Positions 34,801 to 47,478 of a stretch of 64,000 nt of DNA are shown piece after piece (position 1 is the stretch's first letter; each line of letters opens with the position of its first letter). The position numbers were made by a program, and so were the translations under genes. Source of the stretch: Tubulanus polymorphus (Eukaryota; Nemertea; Palaeonemertea; Tubulaniformes; Tubulanidae); the NCBI RefSeq assembly GCF_964204645.1, contig NC_134032.1, forward strand, positions 16,120,775 through 16,184,774. The letters are read 5' to 3'. Below the pieces are notes generated by a model that saw nothing but the letters and a program-made list of their open reading frames with translations, was not told the origin of the DNA and did no database searches.

Positions 34801-36908
34801 ACAAAGATTGAATGAAGATTCCATATTCGGATTGAAATTACATGAACAAAGTGAGGAACTTCAATTGATTCAATTCTACTTTTATAAACTTCACTTCTAA
34901 AAGTATTTTAATAAAATCGATATTGAAATATTGAGATTTCGGGAAGGTGATATTTGATTAATTGCAAATTGAGATTCAGCAACAAAGATGGAACTATCTT
35001 TTTCTTCAGAGGATTTCAATGAGAATTTGATATAATTGTGGCGACCAACATCAACTAAAAATCAAAAACTTTCAAAACTAAATGTCAGTAAGACATCTTG
35101 AAATGAGTCTTTTTGAAATTGAGATTCCACTAAGAAAACATTAGAAATAATCGCAAATCTTTTTTACAATTGAGATTTCACTAACGAACATCCAAGATTC
35201 CAGTAAGAAAACATATTTAATAATTGCAATTCCTTCGGAGATTGCGATTTTAAATAAAAAGCCATAACACCCTAATATTGATATTGATATTTTTTCAGAG
35301 ACAATTTCCTAAAGGAACTATGATATAGTAACTTTGATCACATGATTAAAACAGAGCTTGCGGAGATGATCTATATATGTAATGGTAAAAGACAAGCGTG
35401 CTCACCACTGGACCAGTAGAACTTTAGTCTAATTGACCAGTGGTTAAACAGCGCAAGATTTTATTAAATTTCTTTTATTCATCCTATATTGAGCAGTAAC
35501 TAGCATTAATTATACACCTTTAACAGAGCTTAACGGAGATGATCTTATTATATTTAAAGAGACAAGACAAGCGTGCTAACCACTGGACCAATAGAACTTT
35601 AGTCTAATTGACCAGCGATTAAACAGCGCAGGATTTTTCTAAAAATACAAAATATCACGAGCTAATCCTGTATAGAACTAGCAACGATGATACACCTTTC
35701 ACAGAGCGAACGGAGACTATTTGAACTTTGTTAACAGGATTTGGCGCAGTTTTTGTTATAAACTATTGATGACTTCTTAATATTTTCCATCATTAAAAAG
35801 TAGAATATATCATATATTGAATCAGTTATTCTACTGCAGAGCTTTCACAAAGACGATCTTTACTGGGAATTTGATATTAGATAAAAAATGGGGCCACGGA
35901 GACAGCGATTAGTTAGTGCACGTCATCGAGTGAACTAGCGTCCACTCGGACTAGTGACTAGATAGCTTATTATAGTAATAGTTACCTATATCAGTTTGAA
36001 TCTGCTAATATAATATTTTAACTAATATACAGTAAAATATAACTTACAGCGCCATCTATAACTAACATAATTATCCTTATATAGAATAGATACTAAATCT
36101 AAAATGCAACTTATTTACAAAATTGTATTTACATAAAATAAAACTAAAGCTAATGATTATAAACAATTAATAACTGACTAAGATATAATGATAAAATAGT
36201 AATTACGTATTTACATTAATAACATATATTTACAATTATTTATAATGAGTAAAGATAAGATATTCTAATAAACTATATCGAGTGAAAAGAAATTCCAGCA
36301 CAGAGCTAACAGAGACCAAGGTTTGAGGGTATTTTGTTAGCAAGATTTTGGCCGAAGGTTTTTGTTATGAGGCTAATCTACTAACAAGAGAAAAGTCATT
36401 TTAAGATCTTATCCCAAGTTATCTTATCCTAAGTAATGATTCTAAACTAGTGCGGTGCAGACACAGAACATCGTTTAACGATTTTGTGTCGTTCGGATAT
36501 ATATTTTTTTTTTACTTTCAGTTAAAAGTTATAAAGCGTTAGAAAGTTTTGAGATGAGCTTTTAAAAAAGCTTTTCGACGCCTCATTTATGTGTATTTCT
36601 ACACGTATTTGGTTTTGCGGACTCTCGGCACTCCACACTCTCTCTCTCTCTCTCTTACCCCCCAAATATAGAATGATAAATCAAACTTAGCTTTTTTGTA
36701 TTGCGACCATCATCCGGTGGAAGATCTTGGTTCAACTGATGGATCCACTTCAGCTGGATTCTGCTGGCTGTTTCCATGAACATGAGATCTACGTTGCTGC
36801 AGGATTATCTGTCGTTCTCGCGACTGTGAATTGGTTCTCATCTGTTCGTCTGATCAGCTACATTTGGAATTATTCAACTGGAAAGAAAAGAAATATTTTT
36901 GAGGCGTA
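31829..36908. repeat. Tandem segmental unit, copy 1 (about 5.1 kb)
   Basis: Begins at CTGTTCGAGTATCTTATAAA and ends where the same phrase restarts. Landmarks in order: TTAGTTAATCACTATTTAAC; five sub-repeats with GGTAGCGCCACCTATTGCTC (32168-32810); TTTCCATCAAAAAGGAAAA sub-repeats; an (AGC)2 run at 33549; two blocks with TGTACTCGGAGAAGTCC; repeated ACCAGTAGAACTTTAGTCTA; a CT run; and the exon-like segment 36659-36877. No protein-coding exon was found. Confidence 0.85.
36659..36877 (-). ncRNA. Exon-like segment in unit 1, minus strand
   Basis: A strong acceptor (TTTCTTTTCTTTCCAG) and a consensus donor (GGGG|GTAAGAGAG) bound 219 nt with stops in all frames. The unit 2 counterpart has the same length and sites. 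The plus-strand frame over the same place (60 codons) is not conserved as protein: most differences between copies change the amino acid. I therefore favour a minus-strand non-coding exon. Confidence 0.5.
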
Positions 36909-39900
36909 AAATCTGTTCGAGCATCTTATAAATTTACATGTTAAAGGTTTAAATCCGTCCTTGTCGTTTACAATTGCAATAATTGTATTATTTGATCAGT
37001 GATTGTCAATAAACCCCCGATTGATTAGTATTAGTAGGGTTAGTTAATCACTATTTAACACAGTGATCATTAACGTAGATTTCTCTGATACAAGATCAGT
37101 TAACGTTGATTTGACACATAGAGTCCACAGAGTCTTTAAAAAGACGGATCTGAGAACCTACTGAACCTACTGAACCTACCCGACCTCGTCATTCGAGGAG
37201 TTTGGATTTTTTCGTGCAGATATACAGCTTTTTGAGGCTGTTATTTCTAGAGGATGTTTGGGAAAAGGACACGTGAGGTTTTTGATAGTTAGGAGCTCTA
37301 GCGAGGCTGGTAGCGCCACCTATTGCTCTGTCACTATCGTCTCTGCGCTCTGATTAGGAATGGATAGTTTTTTTAAAGATGGATGTGTTTGATTTGCGAG
37401 TTCTAGGCGACTGGTAGCGCCACCTATTACTCTTCACCGTCTCCGCAACTTTACCTGTTGCCCCGGAGATTAGATGAGGGATATTTGGGGTTTGTTAAGA
37501 GTTGGGAGCAATAGGAAGGCTGGTAGCGCCACCTATTATCGCTCAGGCACCATCGTCTCCGCGCACTTACCCGAAACTCTGATCAAGGTTTAATGTATTT
37601 TTAAGGGAGTTTTTGAGATCTATAGGAAGGCTGGTAGCGCCACCTATTGCTCGGACACCATCTCCGCGCACTTACCCGAAGCTCTGTTTTTACATAGTAG
37701 GAGAGTTTGAGACGCTGGTAGCGCCACCTATTGCTCAGGCTGAATGCGTGGATTCCACTGAGTATCAAATCATACACGACTAAATTGTAATCAGTGTTTA
37801 CAATCTCATCTTCTAATAGATGCATTTAATGTGACACAACTTTTATAAGAGGCCACAACTTTTAAACCAGTCGACTTAACATCCAAATTGAAAGAGATGT
37901 TGAACTGACTGTTTTGAAATTGAGATTCTACGAACATAGATTGATTGACTACATCTGATATCTCAATATCAATATCAATATCAAAACACTGATAGAAGTG
38001 ACACAGAAATAAGCAACAAACATTTAGAAATTCACATCTGAAGTTTCTCTCAAAGTTCATTATCACGGAAAATATCATCAGCTTTGAAATTTATGATATA
38101 CTACAGTGATTTTTCGCCAAAATGGAAAACATAATTTTCAGTTTTTCCATCAAAAAGAAAACCAAAATTTTAAGTTTTTCCATCAAAAAGAAAACCAAAA
38201 TTTTAAGTTTTTCCACCAAAAAGAAAAACACAATTTATCTCAAGTTTCAGATGAAATTGCAGACAAGCATTATTACAGCAGGTTTCATCATTGTCTGGTT
38301 TTCAGAATTCAAACTTAAAGAGCAGCAGCAGCAGCACCAAACAAACATTTATAGAAATTGCTAATAAAATTGAGAAATACTTTCAGATTTGAACTGATGA
38401 CATCAAAATGTTATCATCATTTTTGAAGATATAATTGATCTTCATAGAAAAAGATTGAAATTCACAACAATTACAATGATTATGCAAATGAGAGTGGAGA
38501 GAGTGCCACAAATGAATCGGGACTTTCATCTAATACGAGCACGCTGAAAATAGAAACATGTGTTAAATTGAATGAGGCAAACCATTATGTATAAGACATG
38601 AATGAGTCTGCGGTGGTCATTGAAATATGACCGGATAAAACTGACGTTTAGAAATAAAGAAATTGTAAATTTGTACTCGGAGAAGTCCCAAAACGACACC
38701 TCACCACTCATTATTTCTCACTCTTAACCGGTGTCAGTAATAAAACTCTACACAAAAACATAAACATGAATTTAAAATATGAACTTGAAATAAGTGCCAC
38801 TGAATGTATGAAGGACTTGTGTCTATTACGAGTACAAACAAACAAATGAACAGAATATGTGTTTAATTGGAATAAAAGTAAACCATTTATGCACAGAATT
38901 ACGTTACATGACATAAAATAATTACCACATAAATTAGTTCACAGTAGTAGCCTTGAATTAGACCTGATTGAAATGATAAATCATTAGAATTGTACTCGGA
39001 GAAGTCCTGTATTTATTTCCAAAACGACACTGCAGTTTTCTAGTTCCTAATCTTTCTATAGACACCGGCATCACTGATAAACTTATATTAGGCTAAATTT
39101 GAAGTAAAGTTTAAAAGCGTCAAAGCTTTTACTCGCAATCACTTTTATTTTCAGTAATTTCTATTTTTGATTGTTTGGTGCAAATTTAATCAATTAGAAT
39201 ATTTGAAATGACCGGACGTTGTTTATTTCACACTGAAACCTGTTGTAAGTTGCTCATACAATGTACAAATACATTACTTCAATTATTATCACACATAAAT
39301 ATAGATATCTATTGTAAATCAAATAGAATTGATTTATGATATTTATCAGTTCGTACGTTAAGTATTCTGTTTGATTCTTCAATTGACAAACAGTATTCTA
39401 TTATTAGACATCGGAATACTCGCAACCGATGAACAAAATGAAAAATTTCGATTGATTGAGAATCCCTTTCAAAATTGAGATTTCATAAACAAACATTCTC
39501 GAGATTTCAGTAAGAATCCATTTGAAATATCGTAATTTTCAGGCACCTGATTTACGTGAACAAAGTGAGGAACTTCAATAGATTCAATTCAAATTTTATA
39601 AACTTCACTTCTAAAAGTATTCTAACAAAATATTGAAATATCGAGATATCATCAGTAAGATGGTATTTGATCGATCGCGAATCCTTTTCAAAATTGAGAT
39701 TTCAATAACAAATTTGAAATATTATCGATATTTTTGAGATTTCAAATATAAAGACAGAACAGCCCGAGATTGATACGTATTTCTTTATAGAGACGTCTTT
39801 TTAAAGGAATCATGATAGAACTATGATCACATGATTAAAACAGAGTTTGCGGAGATGATCTATTTATGTACAGTCACAAGACAGCATGCTTACCACTGAC

Positions 39901-41359
39901 CAATAGAACTTAAGTCTAATTGGTCAGTGGTTAAACAGTGCAGGATTTGCTGATACAAAATATGACCAGCTTTTATTCATCCTATATTGAGCAGTAACTA
40001 GCATTAATTATACACATTAAGCAGAGCTTGCGGAGATTATCTTATTATATTTTAAGACACAAGACAAGCGTGCTCACCACTGGACCAATAGAACTTTAGT
40101 CTAATTGACCAGTGGTTAAACAGCGTGAGATTTTTCTAAAAATACAAAATATCACGAGCTAATCCTGTATAGAACTAGTAACGATGATACACCTTTCACA
40201 GAGCGAACGGAGACTATTTGAACTTTGTTAACAGGATTTGGCGCAGTTTTTGTTATTAACTATTGATGACTTAATATTTTCCTAACATTGTAAAGTAGGA
40301 TATCCTACATTGAGTGAGTTTCAAGAATTTTGGGGCCACGGAGACAGCGATTAGTTAGTGCTAGTCCAAGTGAACTAGTGTCCACTCAGACTAGTGACTA
40401 GATAGCTTATAATAGTAATAGTTACCTATATCAGTTTGACTCTGCTAATATTGTAACTAAAGCACAATTTACAGTCTATTTTCAGATGAGAAAAGCTTGT
40501 TAACTATTAAACCTAATGAACTAATCAACTAGGATAAAATATTCACTTTCTAACAGTAATATATTAACTAACATGATTATCCTATATTAAATAGATATTA
40601 AATTCAAAACAACTTTTTACACAACTGTTTTAAATACAACTGATTCAACACTTAGTGCTATATCGAGTAAAGATATTCTAATACGCTATATCGAGTAAAG
40701 ATATTCTAACACGCTATATCGAGTGAAAAGAAATTCCAGCACAGAGCTAACAGAGACCAAGGTTTGAGGGTATTTTGTTAGCAAGATTTTGGCCCCAGGT
40801 TTTTGTTATGAAGCTAATCTACTAACAAGAGAAAAGTCATTTTAAGATCTTATCCCAAGTTATCTTATCTTTAGTTATCTTATCCTAAGTAACTTTTCTA
40901 AACTAGTGCGGTGCAGACACAGAACATCGTTTAACGATTTTGTGTCGTTCGGATATATATTTTTTTTTACTTTCAGTTAAAAGTTATAAAGCGTTAGAAA
41001 GTTTTGAGATGAGCTTTTAAAAAAGCTTTTCGACGCCTCATTTATGTGTATTTCTACACGTATTTGGTTTTGCGGACTCTCGGCACTCCACACTCTCTCT
41101 CTCTCTCTTACCCCCCAAATATAGGATGATAAATCAAACTTAGCTTTTTTGTATTGCGACCATCATCCGGTGGAAGATCTTGGTTCAACTGATGGATTCA
41201 CTTCAGCTGGATTCTGCTGGCTGTTTCCATGAACGTGAGATCTACGTTGCTGCAGGATTATCTGTCGTTCTCGCGACTGTGAATTGCTTCTCATCTATTC
41301 GTCCGATCAGCTACATTTGGAAATATTCAACTGGAAGTAAATGATATTTTTGAGGCGTA
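36909..41359. repeat. Tandem segmental unit, copy 2 (about 4.45 kb)
   Basis: Same order of landmarks as copy 1, with the internal CAG run at (AGC)5. The difference in length from copy 1 comes from several internal indels. Close to copy 3 over its first half, so copies 2 and 3 look like the younger pair. Confidence 0.85.
41112..41330 (-). ncRNA. Exon-like segment in unit 2, minus strand
   Basis: 219 nt, nearly identical to the unit 1 segment, with acceptor CATTTACTTCCAG and donor GTAAGAG both kept. Confidence 0.5.
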
Positions 41360-42671
41360 CAATCTGTTCGAACATCTTACAATTTTACATGTTAAATATT
41401 AAAATCAGTCTCGGTCGTTTACAATTGTAATAATTGTATTATTTGATCAGTGATTGTCAATAAACCCCCGATTGATTAGTATTAGTGGCGTTAGTTAATC
41501 ACTATTTAACACAGTGATCATTAACGTAGATTTTTCTGATACAAGATCAGTTAACGTTGATTTGACACATAGAGTCCACAGAGTCTTTAAAAAGACGGAT
41601 CTGAGAACCTACTGAACCTACTGAACCTACCCGACCTCGTCATTCGAGGAGTTTGGATTTTTTCGTGCAGATATACAGCTTTTTGAGGCTGTTATTTCTA
41701 GAGGATGTTTGGGAAAAGGACACGTAAGGTTTTTGATAGTTAGGAGCTCTAGCGAGGCTGGTAGCGCCACCTATTGCTCTGTCACTATCGTCTCTGCGCT
41801 CTGATTAGGAATGGATAGTTTTTTTAAAGATGGATGTGTTTGATTTGCGAGTTCTAGGTGACTGGTAGCGCCACCTATTACTCTTCGCCGTCTCCGCAAC
41901 TTTACCTGTTGCCCCGGAGATGATTAGATGAGGGATATTTGGGGTTTGTTAAGAATTGGGAGCTATAGGAAGGCTGGTAGCGCCACCTATTATCACTCAG
42001 GCACCATCGTCTCCGCCCACTTACCCGAAACTCTGATCAAGGTTTAATGTATTTTTAGGGGAGTTTTTGAGATCTATAGGAAGGCTGGTAGCGCCACCTA
42101 TTGCTCGGACACCATCTCCGCGCACTTACCCGAAGCTCTTTTTTTACATAGTAGGAGAGTTTGAGACGCTGGTAGCGCCACCTATTGCTCAGGCTGAATG
42201 CGTGGATTCCACTGAGTATCAAATCATACACGACTAAATTGTTATCAGTGTCTACAATCTCATCTTCTAATAGATGCATTTAATGTGACAACTTTTATAA
42301 GAGGCCACAACTTTTAAACCAGTCGACTTAACATCCAAATTGAAAGAGATATTGAACTGACTGTTTTGAAATTGAGATTCTACGAACATAGATTGATTGA
42401 CTACATCTGATATCTCAATATCAATATCAATATCAAAACACTGATAGAAGTGACACAGAAATTAGCAACAAACATTTAGAAATTCACATCTGAAGTTTCT
42501 CTCAAAGTTCATTATCACGGAAAATATCATCAGCTTTGAAATTTATGATAAACTACAGAGATTTTCCATCAAAAAGGAAAACACAATTTATCTCAAGTTT
42601 CAGATGAAATTGCAGACAAAGCATTATTACAGCAGGTTTCATCGTTGTCTGGTTTTCAGAATTCAAACTTA

Positions 42672-42702
<31 letters not shown>

Positions 42703-45490
42703 CCAAACAAACATTTATAGAAATTGCTAATAAAATTGAGAAATACTTTCAGATTTGAACTGATGACATCAAAATGTTATTATCATTTTGAAAGAAATAA
42801 TTGATCTTCATAGAAAAAGATTGAAATTCACAACAATTACAATGATTATGCAAATGAGAGTGGAGAGAGTGCCACAAATGAATCGGGACTTTCATCTAAT
42901 ACGAGCACGCTGAAAATAGAAACATGTGTTAAATTGAATGAGGCAAACCATTATGTATAAGACATGAATGAGTCTGCGGTGGTCATTGAAATTTGACCGG
43001 TTAAAACTGACGTTTAGAAATAAAGAAATTGCAAATTTGTACTCGGAGAAGTCCCAAAACGACACCTCACCACTCATTATTTCTCACTCTAAACCGGTGT
43101 CAGTAATAAAACTATACACAACATCAAATTAATTATATCGATGAATTCTGAAATATACCTTAAAATTGTAACTATATTTAGAAATAGTGCCACTGAATGT
43201 ATTTAAGGACTTCAGTCTAATACGAGTACAAACAAACAAACAAACAAATGAACAGAATATGTTTAATATCTGAACAAAGTAAAATTGAATAAAAGCAAAC
43301 CATTTATACAAAACAAAGTTACTACATAAATGAGTTCACACAAGTGGTCATTAAATCAGACCTGATTGAAACTGATAAATCATTAGAATTGTACTCGGAG
43401 AAGTCCTGCATTTATTTCCAAAACGGCACTTAGTTTTCTAATTGATTCCTAATCTTTCTATAGACACCGGTATCACTGATAAACTTATATTATTTGAAGT
43501 AAAGTTTCAAAGCGTCAAAGCTTTTACTCGTAATCACTTTTATTTTCAGTAATTTCTATTTTTGATTGTTTGGTGCAAATTTAATCAATTAGAATATTTG
43601 AAATGACCGGACGTTGTTTATTTCACACTGAAACCTGTTGTAAGTTGCTCATACAATGTACAAATACATTACTTCAATTATTATCACACATCAATATAGA
43701 TATCTATTGTAAATCAAATAGAATTGATTTATGATATTTATCAGTTCGTACGTTAAGTATTCTGTTTGATTCTTCAATTGACAAACAGTATTCTATTATT
43801 AGACATCGGAATACTCGCAACCGATGAACAAAATGAAGAAATTCGATTGATTGAGAATCCCTTTCAAAATTGAGATTTCATAAACAAACGTTCTCAAGAT
43901 TTCAGTAAGAATCCATTTGAAATATTGTAATTTTCAGGCACCGGATTTACGTGAACAAAGTGAGGAACTTCAATTGATTCAATTCAAATTTTATAAACTT
44001 CACTTCTAAAAGTACTTTAATAAAATATTGAAATATCGAGATATCACCAGTAACTTGATATTTGATTGTTCGCGAATTCTTTTCAAAATTGAGATTTCAA
44101 TAACAAATTTGAAATATTATCGATATTTTTGAGATTGAGATTTCAAATATAAAGACAGATTCATATGTATTTTATAAAGCCGTCTTTTTAAAGGAATCAT
44201 GATAGAACTTTGATTAAAGGATTAAAACACAGAGTTTGCAGAGATGATCTATTTATGTACAGTCACGAGACAGCGTGTTTAACACTGGACCAGTAGAACT
44301 TTAGTCTAATTGGTCAGTGGTTAAACAGCGCAGGATTTTTCTAAAAACACAAAATATCACGAGCTAATTCTGTATAGAACTAGTAACGATGATACACCTT
44401 AAACAGAGCGAACGGAGACTATTTGAACTTTGTTAACAGGATTTGGCGCAGGTTTTTGTTATAAACTATTGATGACTTAATGTTTTGCTAACATTGTAAA
44501 GTAGAATATCCTACATTGAGTGAGTTTCAAGAATTTGGGGGCTACGGAGACAGCGATTAGTTAGTGCACGTCATTGAGTGAACTAGCGCCCACTCGGACT
44601 AGTGACTAGATAGCTTATAATAGTAATAGTTACCTATATCAGTTTGAATCTGCTAATATTATAACTAAAACACAATTTACAGTCTATATTCAGATGAGAA
44701 AAGCGTGTTAACTATCAAACCTAGTGAACTAATCAACTAGGATAAAATATTCACTTTCTAACAGTAATATATTAACTAACATGATTATCCTATATTAAAT
44801 AGATATTAAATTCAAAACAACTTTTTACACAACTGTTTTAAATACAACTGATTCAACACTTAGTGCTATATCGAGTAAAGATATTCTAACACGCTATATT
44901 GAGTGAAAAGAAATTCCAGCACAGAGCTAACAGAGACCAAGGTTTGAGGGTATTTTGTTAGCAAGATTTTGGCCGAAGGTTTTTGTTATGAAGCTAATCT
45001 ACTAACAAGAGAAAAGTCATTTTAAGATCTTATCCCAAGTTATCTTATCTTAAGTAATCTTATCCTAAGTAACTATTGTAAACTAGTGCGGTGCAGACAC
45101 AGAACATCGTTTAACGATTTTGTGTCATTTGGATATTCTTTTTTTCACTTTCAGTTAAAAGTTATAAAGCGTTAGAAAGTTTTGAGATGAGCTTTTAAAA
45201 AAGCTTTTCGACGCCTCATTTATGTGTATTTCTACACGTTTTTTGGTTTTGCGGACTCTCAGCACTCCACACTCTCTCTCTCTCTTACCCCCCAAATACA
45301 GGATGATAAATCAAACTTAGCTTTTTGTATTGCGACCATCATCCGGTTGAGGATAGTGTCAGTAGTTCATCTTCTAGAGTTCCAGGTCACATTGTGTCGA
45401 CTGCTCAGTTTGTCTTGCATCCGATGGATAATTTCGACGGTCTCCATGAAAAACATTTCTTACTTTCTGCAGCTGGAAATATAAGAAAAT
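41360..45490. repeat. Tandem segmental unit, copy 3 (about 4.1 kb)
   Basis: Same order of landmarks, with (AGC)9 at the CAG position. The TTTCCATCAAAAAG sub-repeat is reduced to one. The final exon-like segment keeps the conserved donor half but has an unrelated acceptor half. Confidence 0.85.
45289..45472 (-). ncRNA. Exon-like segment in unit 3, minus strand, chimeric
   Basis: 184 nt between acceptor TTATATTTCCAG and donor GTAAGAG. The 3' part (ACCGGATGATGGTCGCAATA to the donor) matches units 1 and 2; the 5' part (CTGCAGAAAGTAAGAAATG onward) does not. A further candidate donor on the same strand lies upstream at 45680 (AATG|GTGAGAATTTC), which could end a first exon. Confidence 0.45.
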
Positions 45491-45990
45491 TGTGATAAGT
45501 TTCTTGGAATGAAAACGATAAACATGAAACAAACAAAACATGAATTAATACAACACGAAAAATGACAATTTATGAAAATGATTCTATGAAACTATTTGCA
45601 AAATATACACCCTACAACTCGATGGAATATCACTACATGGGACATAAACCATTAACTTAATTTTGAAATGAAATTCTCACCATTAAAAGGTTAGAAACGG
45701 ATGTTCTTGTCTGGCTGAATTCAGCGGCCGGAGGAGTGTCAGTAGTACAGTCGGTATACAGATAGCGCTCGGTGGTGGTTCAGACACCAGTGCGTCACAA
45801 TGACCCGGCGCAAAATGCTCTTAATAGAACCTATCGATGCGTTAACGGAATATATCGGGAGGCCAACAGGTTTAGCACGCATTCCTACCTCGACCAATCA
45901 GCTGATCAGAAAGAACATCGTCCTTGATTAGATTCATCGCAAAGGTCGAGTTTGACTTAACCGCCGCCGCCGCCAGTGCAGCATCCTCGC

Positions 45991-46135
45991 TTGCCAGGGG
46001 TGCGATATCTCGCTCCCCGAACTCGATTCGGCTTTAGTTTTAATTTTTCCACCCATCAAGAGATTCGAACTTACAGCGCTAGAGCTGCTGGTGGAAGCGA
46101 GTTCGTGGAGCGATACCGGACCCCTGGCAAGCGAG
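45991..46135. repeat. Imperfect inverted repeat, arms about 42 bp
   Basis: Left arm starts CATCCTCGCTTGCCAGGGG; right arm ends CCCCTGGCAAGCGAGGATG. The phrase CTCGCTTGCCAG also occurs alone at 49314 and 59764. Candidate terminal repeats of a MITE. Confidence 0.55.
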
Positions 46136-47406
46136 GATGTAACTGGTGAGGTCCGGTGTTTATTCCAATGGAGCGCCGGCACCGGTCGGGTAGACTGATT
46201 ACCGGTCTCTATCTTCATGGGACAGGCAACCAGTCTACACCGGAGCAGAACGTTTCATATTGATACAGCGTTTTAATCTATCGGTATTACTTCATTACAT
46301 ATAAACGCGGGAATATGATTGAGTTTATAGCTCCGGGTTTTAAGCTAAAATCCAGTCTATAAAACTAGGCCAAGGTTTTTATCCCTGATCTTTTACAAAT
46401 TTATTCAATATCCATCAGTGTCAATGATGCCTAGTTCTGTTTAGTCTCGGTGATCTGTTCTGTGTCCCTTTTCAGCTCTCTCCCCATTCCCGATAGAATA
46501 TAAACTATCTCTTCCTCTCTCTCCTCGATTAACAGATCTTCCTTTACAAATTTATTCAATATCCATCCATTTCCGTCCTGTTGTCTGCTCTCATCACTAG
46601 GTAAACAAACTAATCGCGCGCAGTAGCAACAAAAGACTCGATTTCTTCGTGTATTATGCGGAATTTTGCAATAACCTTCTCAAACAGGAAGTAGTGAATA
46701 CACCGCAAGCAGACGATTTGGTGGAATAAATCATTGAATCTGACTTCCATTTCAGCTGTGTTACCAGGACAGAGATAACTCTGACTCCCATTTCAGCCGT
46801 GTTACCAGGACAGAAATATAACCCTGACTCCAGATTTTAGCGTATCACAGACTGCTGTTATCAGGACAGCAGTCTGATGACCTTATTTAATCTCAGCCTT
46901 GTTTCAGGATAGAGTAATCTTCTGAATCTTCTCTTGTGGAAGTCGTCATCCACCCACGCACCTACGGGCCCACGCACCCACGGGCCCACGCGTCATAGAA
47001 TCCGTTCAGATTTATATTTAGAAACAACGAACTTTCAGTTTGAAATCTTAATTAGCTCCCGATAGAGACAGCTAGCTGTGAACAGGAATCGGGACAGCGA
47101 AGGAAGGAATAAGTCTATTAATTATCAACTTATCACAGAGAAATTTAGGTGTGTCACATCGAAACACGCTGGTACCGAGACGGGAACCAATCAAAACACA
47201 GCATGGGAGTCGCAGCAGCAGCAGCAGCATCTGCGGGGAGGGAGTGTTACCGAGTAACACAGCTTCCACGCGACCTCATCTCACAACTGCCGAGTTTTAG
47301 TAATTACCGCAATACGCAGAGAAAACCGAGACGGAGATCATCAGGACACTTTCTAGAATATAGCGAATTATTTGAAGATCACTCAGGTTTATTTCAATTT
47401 CTGAAG

Positions 47407-47478
47407 ATGCAGTTATCAATGATGGAATTACGTTATTATTCAGCGTTGATTTGTGCGGCGGCTTTTCTTACGTTTGCG
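47407..47478 (+). CDS. Exon 1 of secreted cysteine-rich protein (signal peptide)
   Basis: 24 codons, hydrophobic core YYSALICAAAFLTFA, then a GTAAGC donor in phase 0. Cleavage after the last Ala, directly at the junction with DGFSF, would fit. Confidence 0.6.

Noticed and set aside
36727-36909. 60-codon plus-strand frame repeated in the next unit (MxxLQLDSAGCFHE)
   Set aside because: Differences between the copies mostly change the amino acid, and the minus strand has strong splice sites bounding the same segment.
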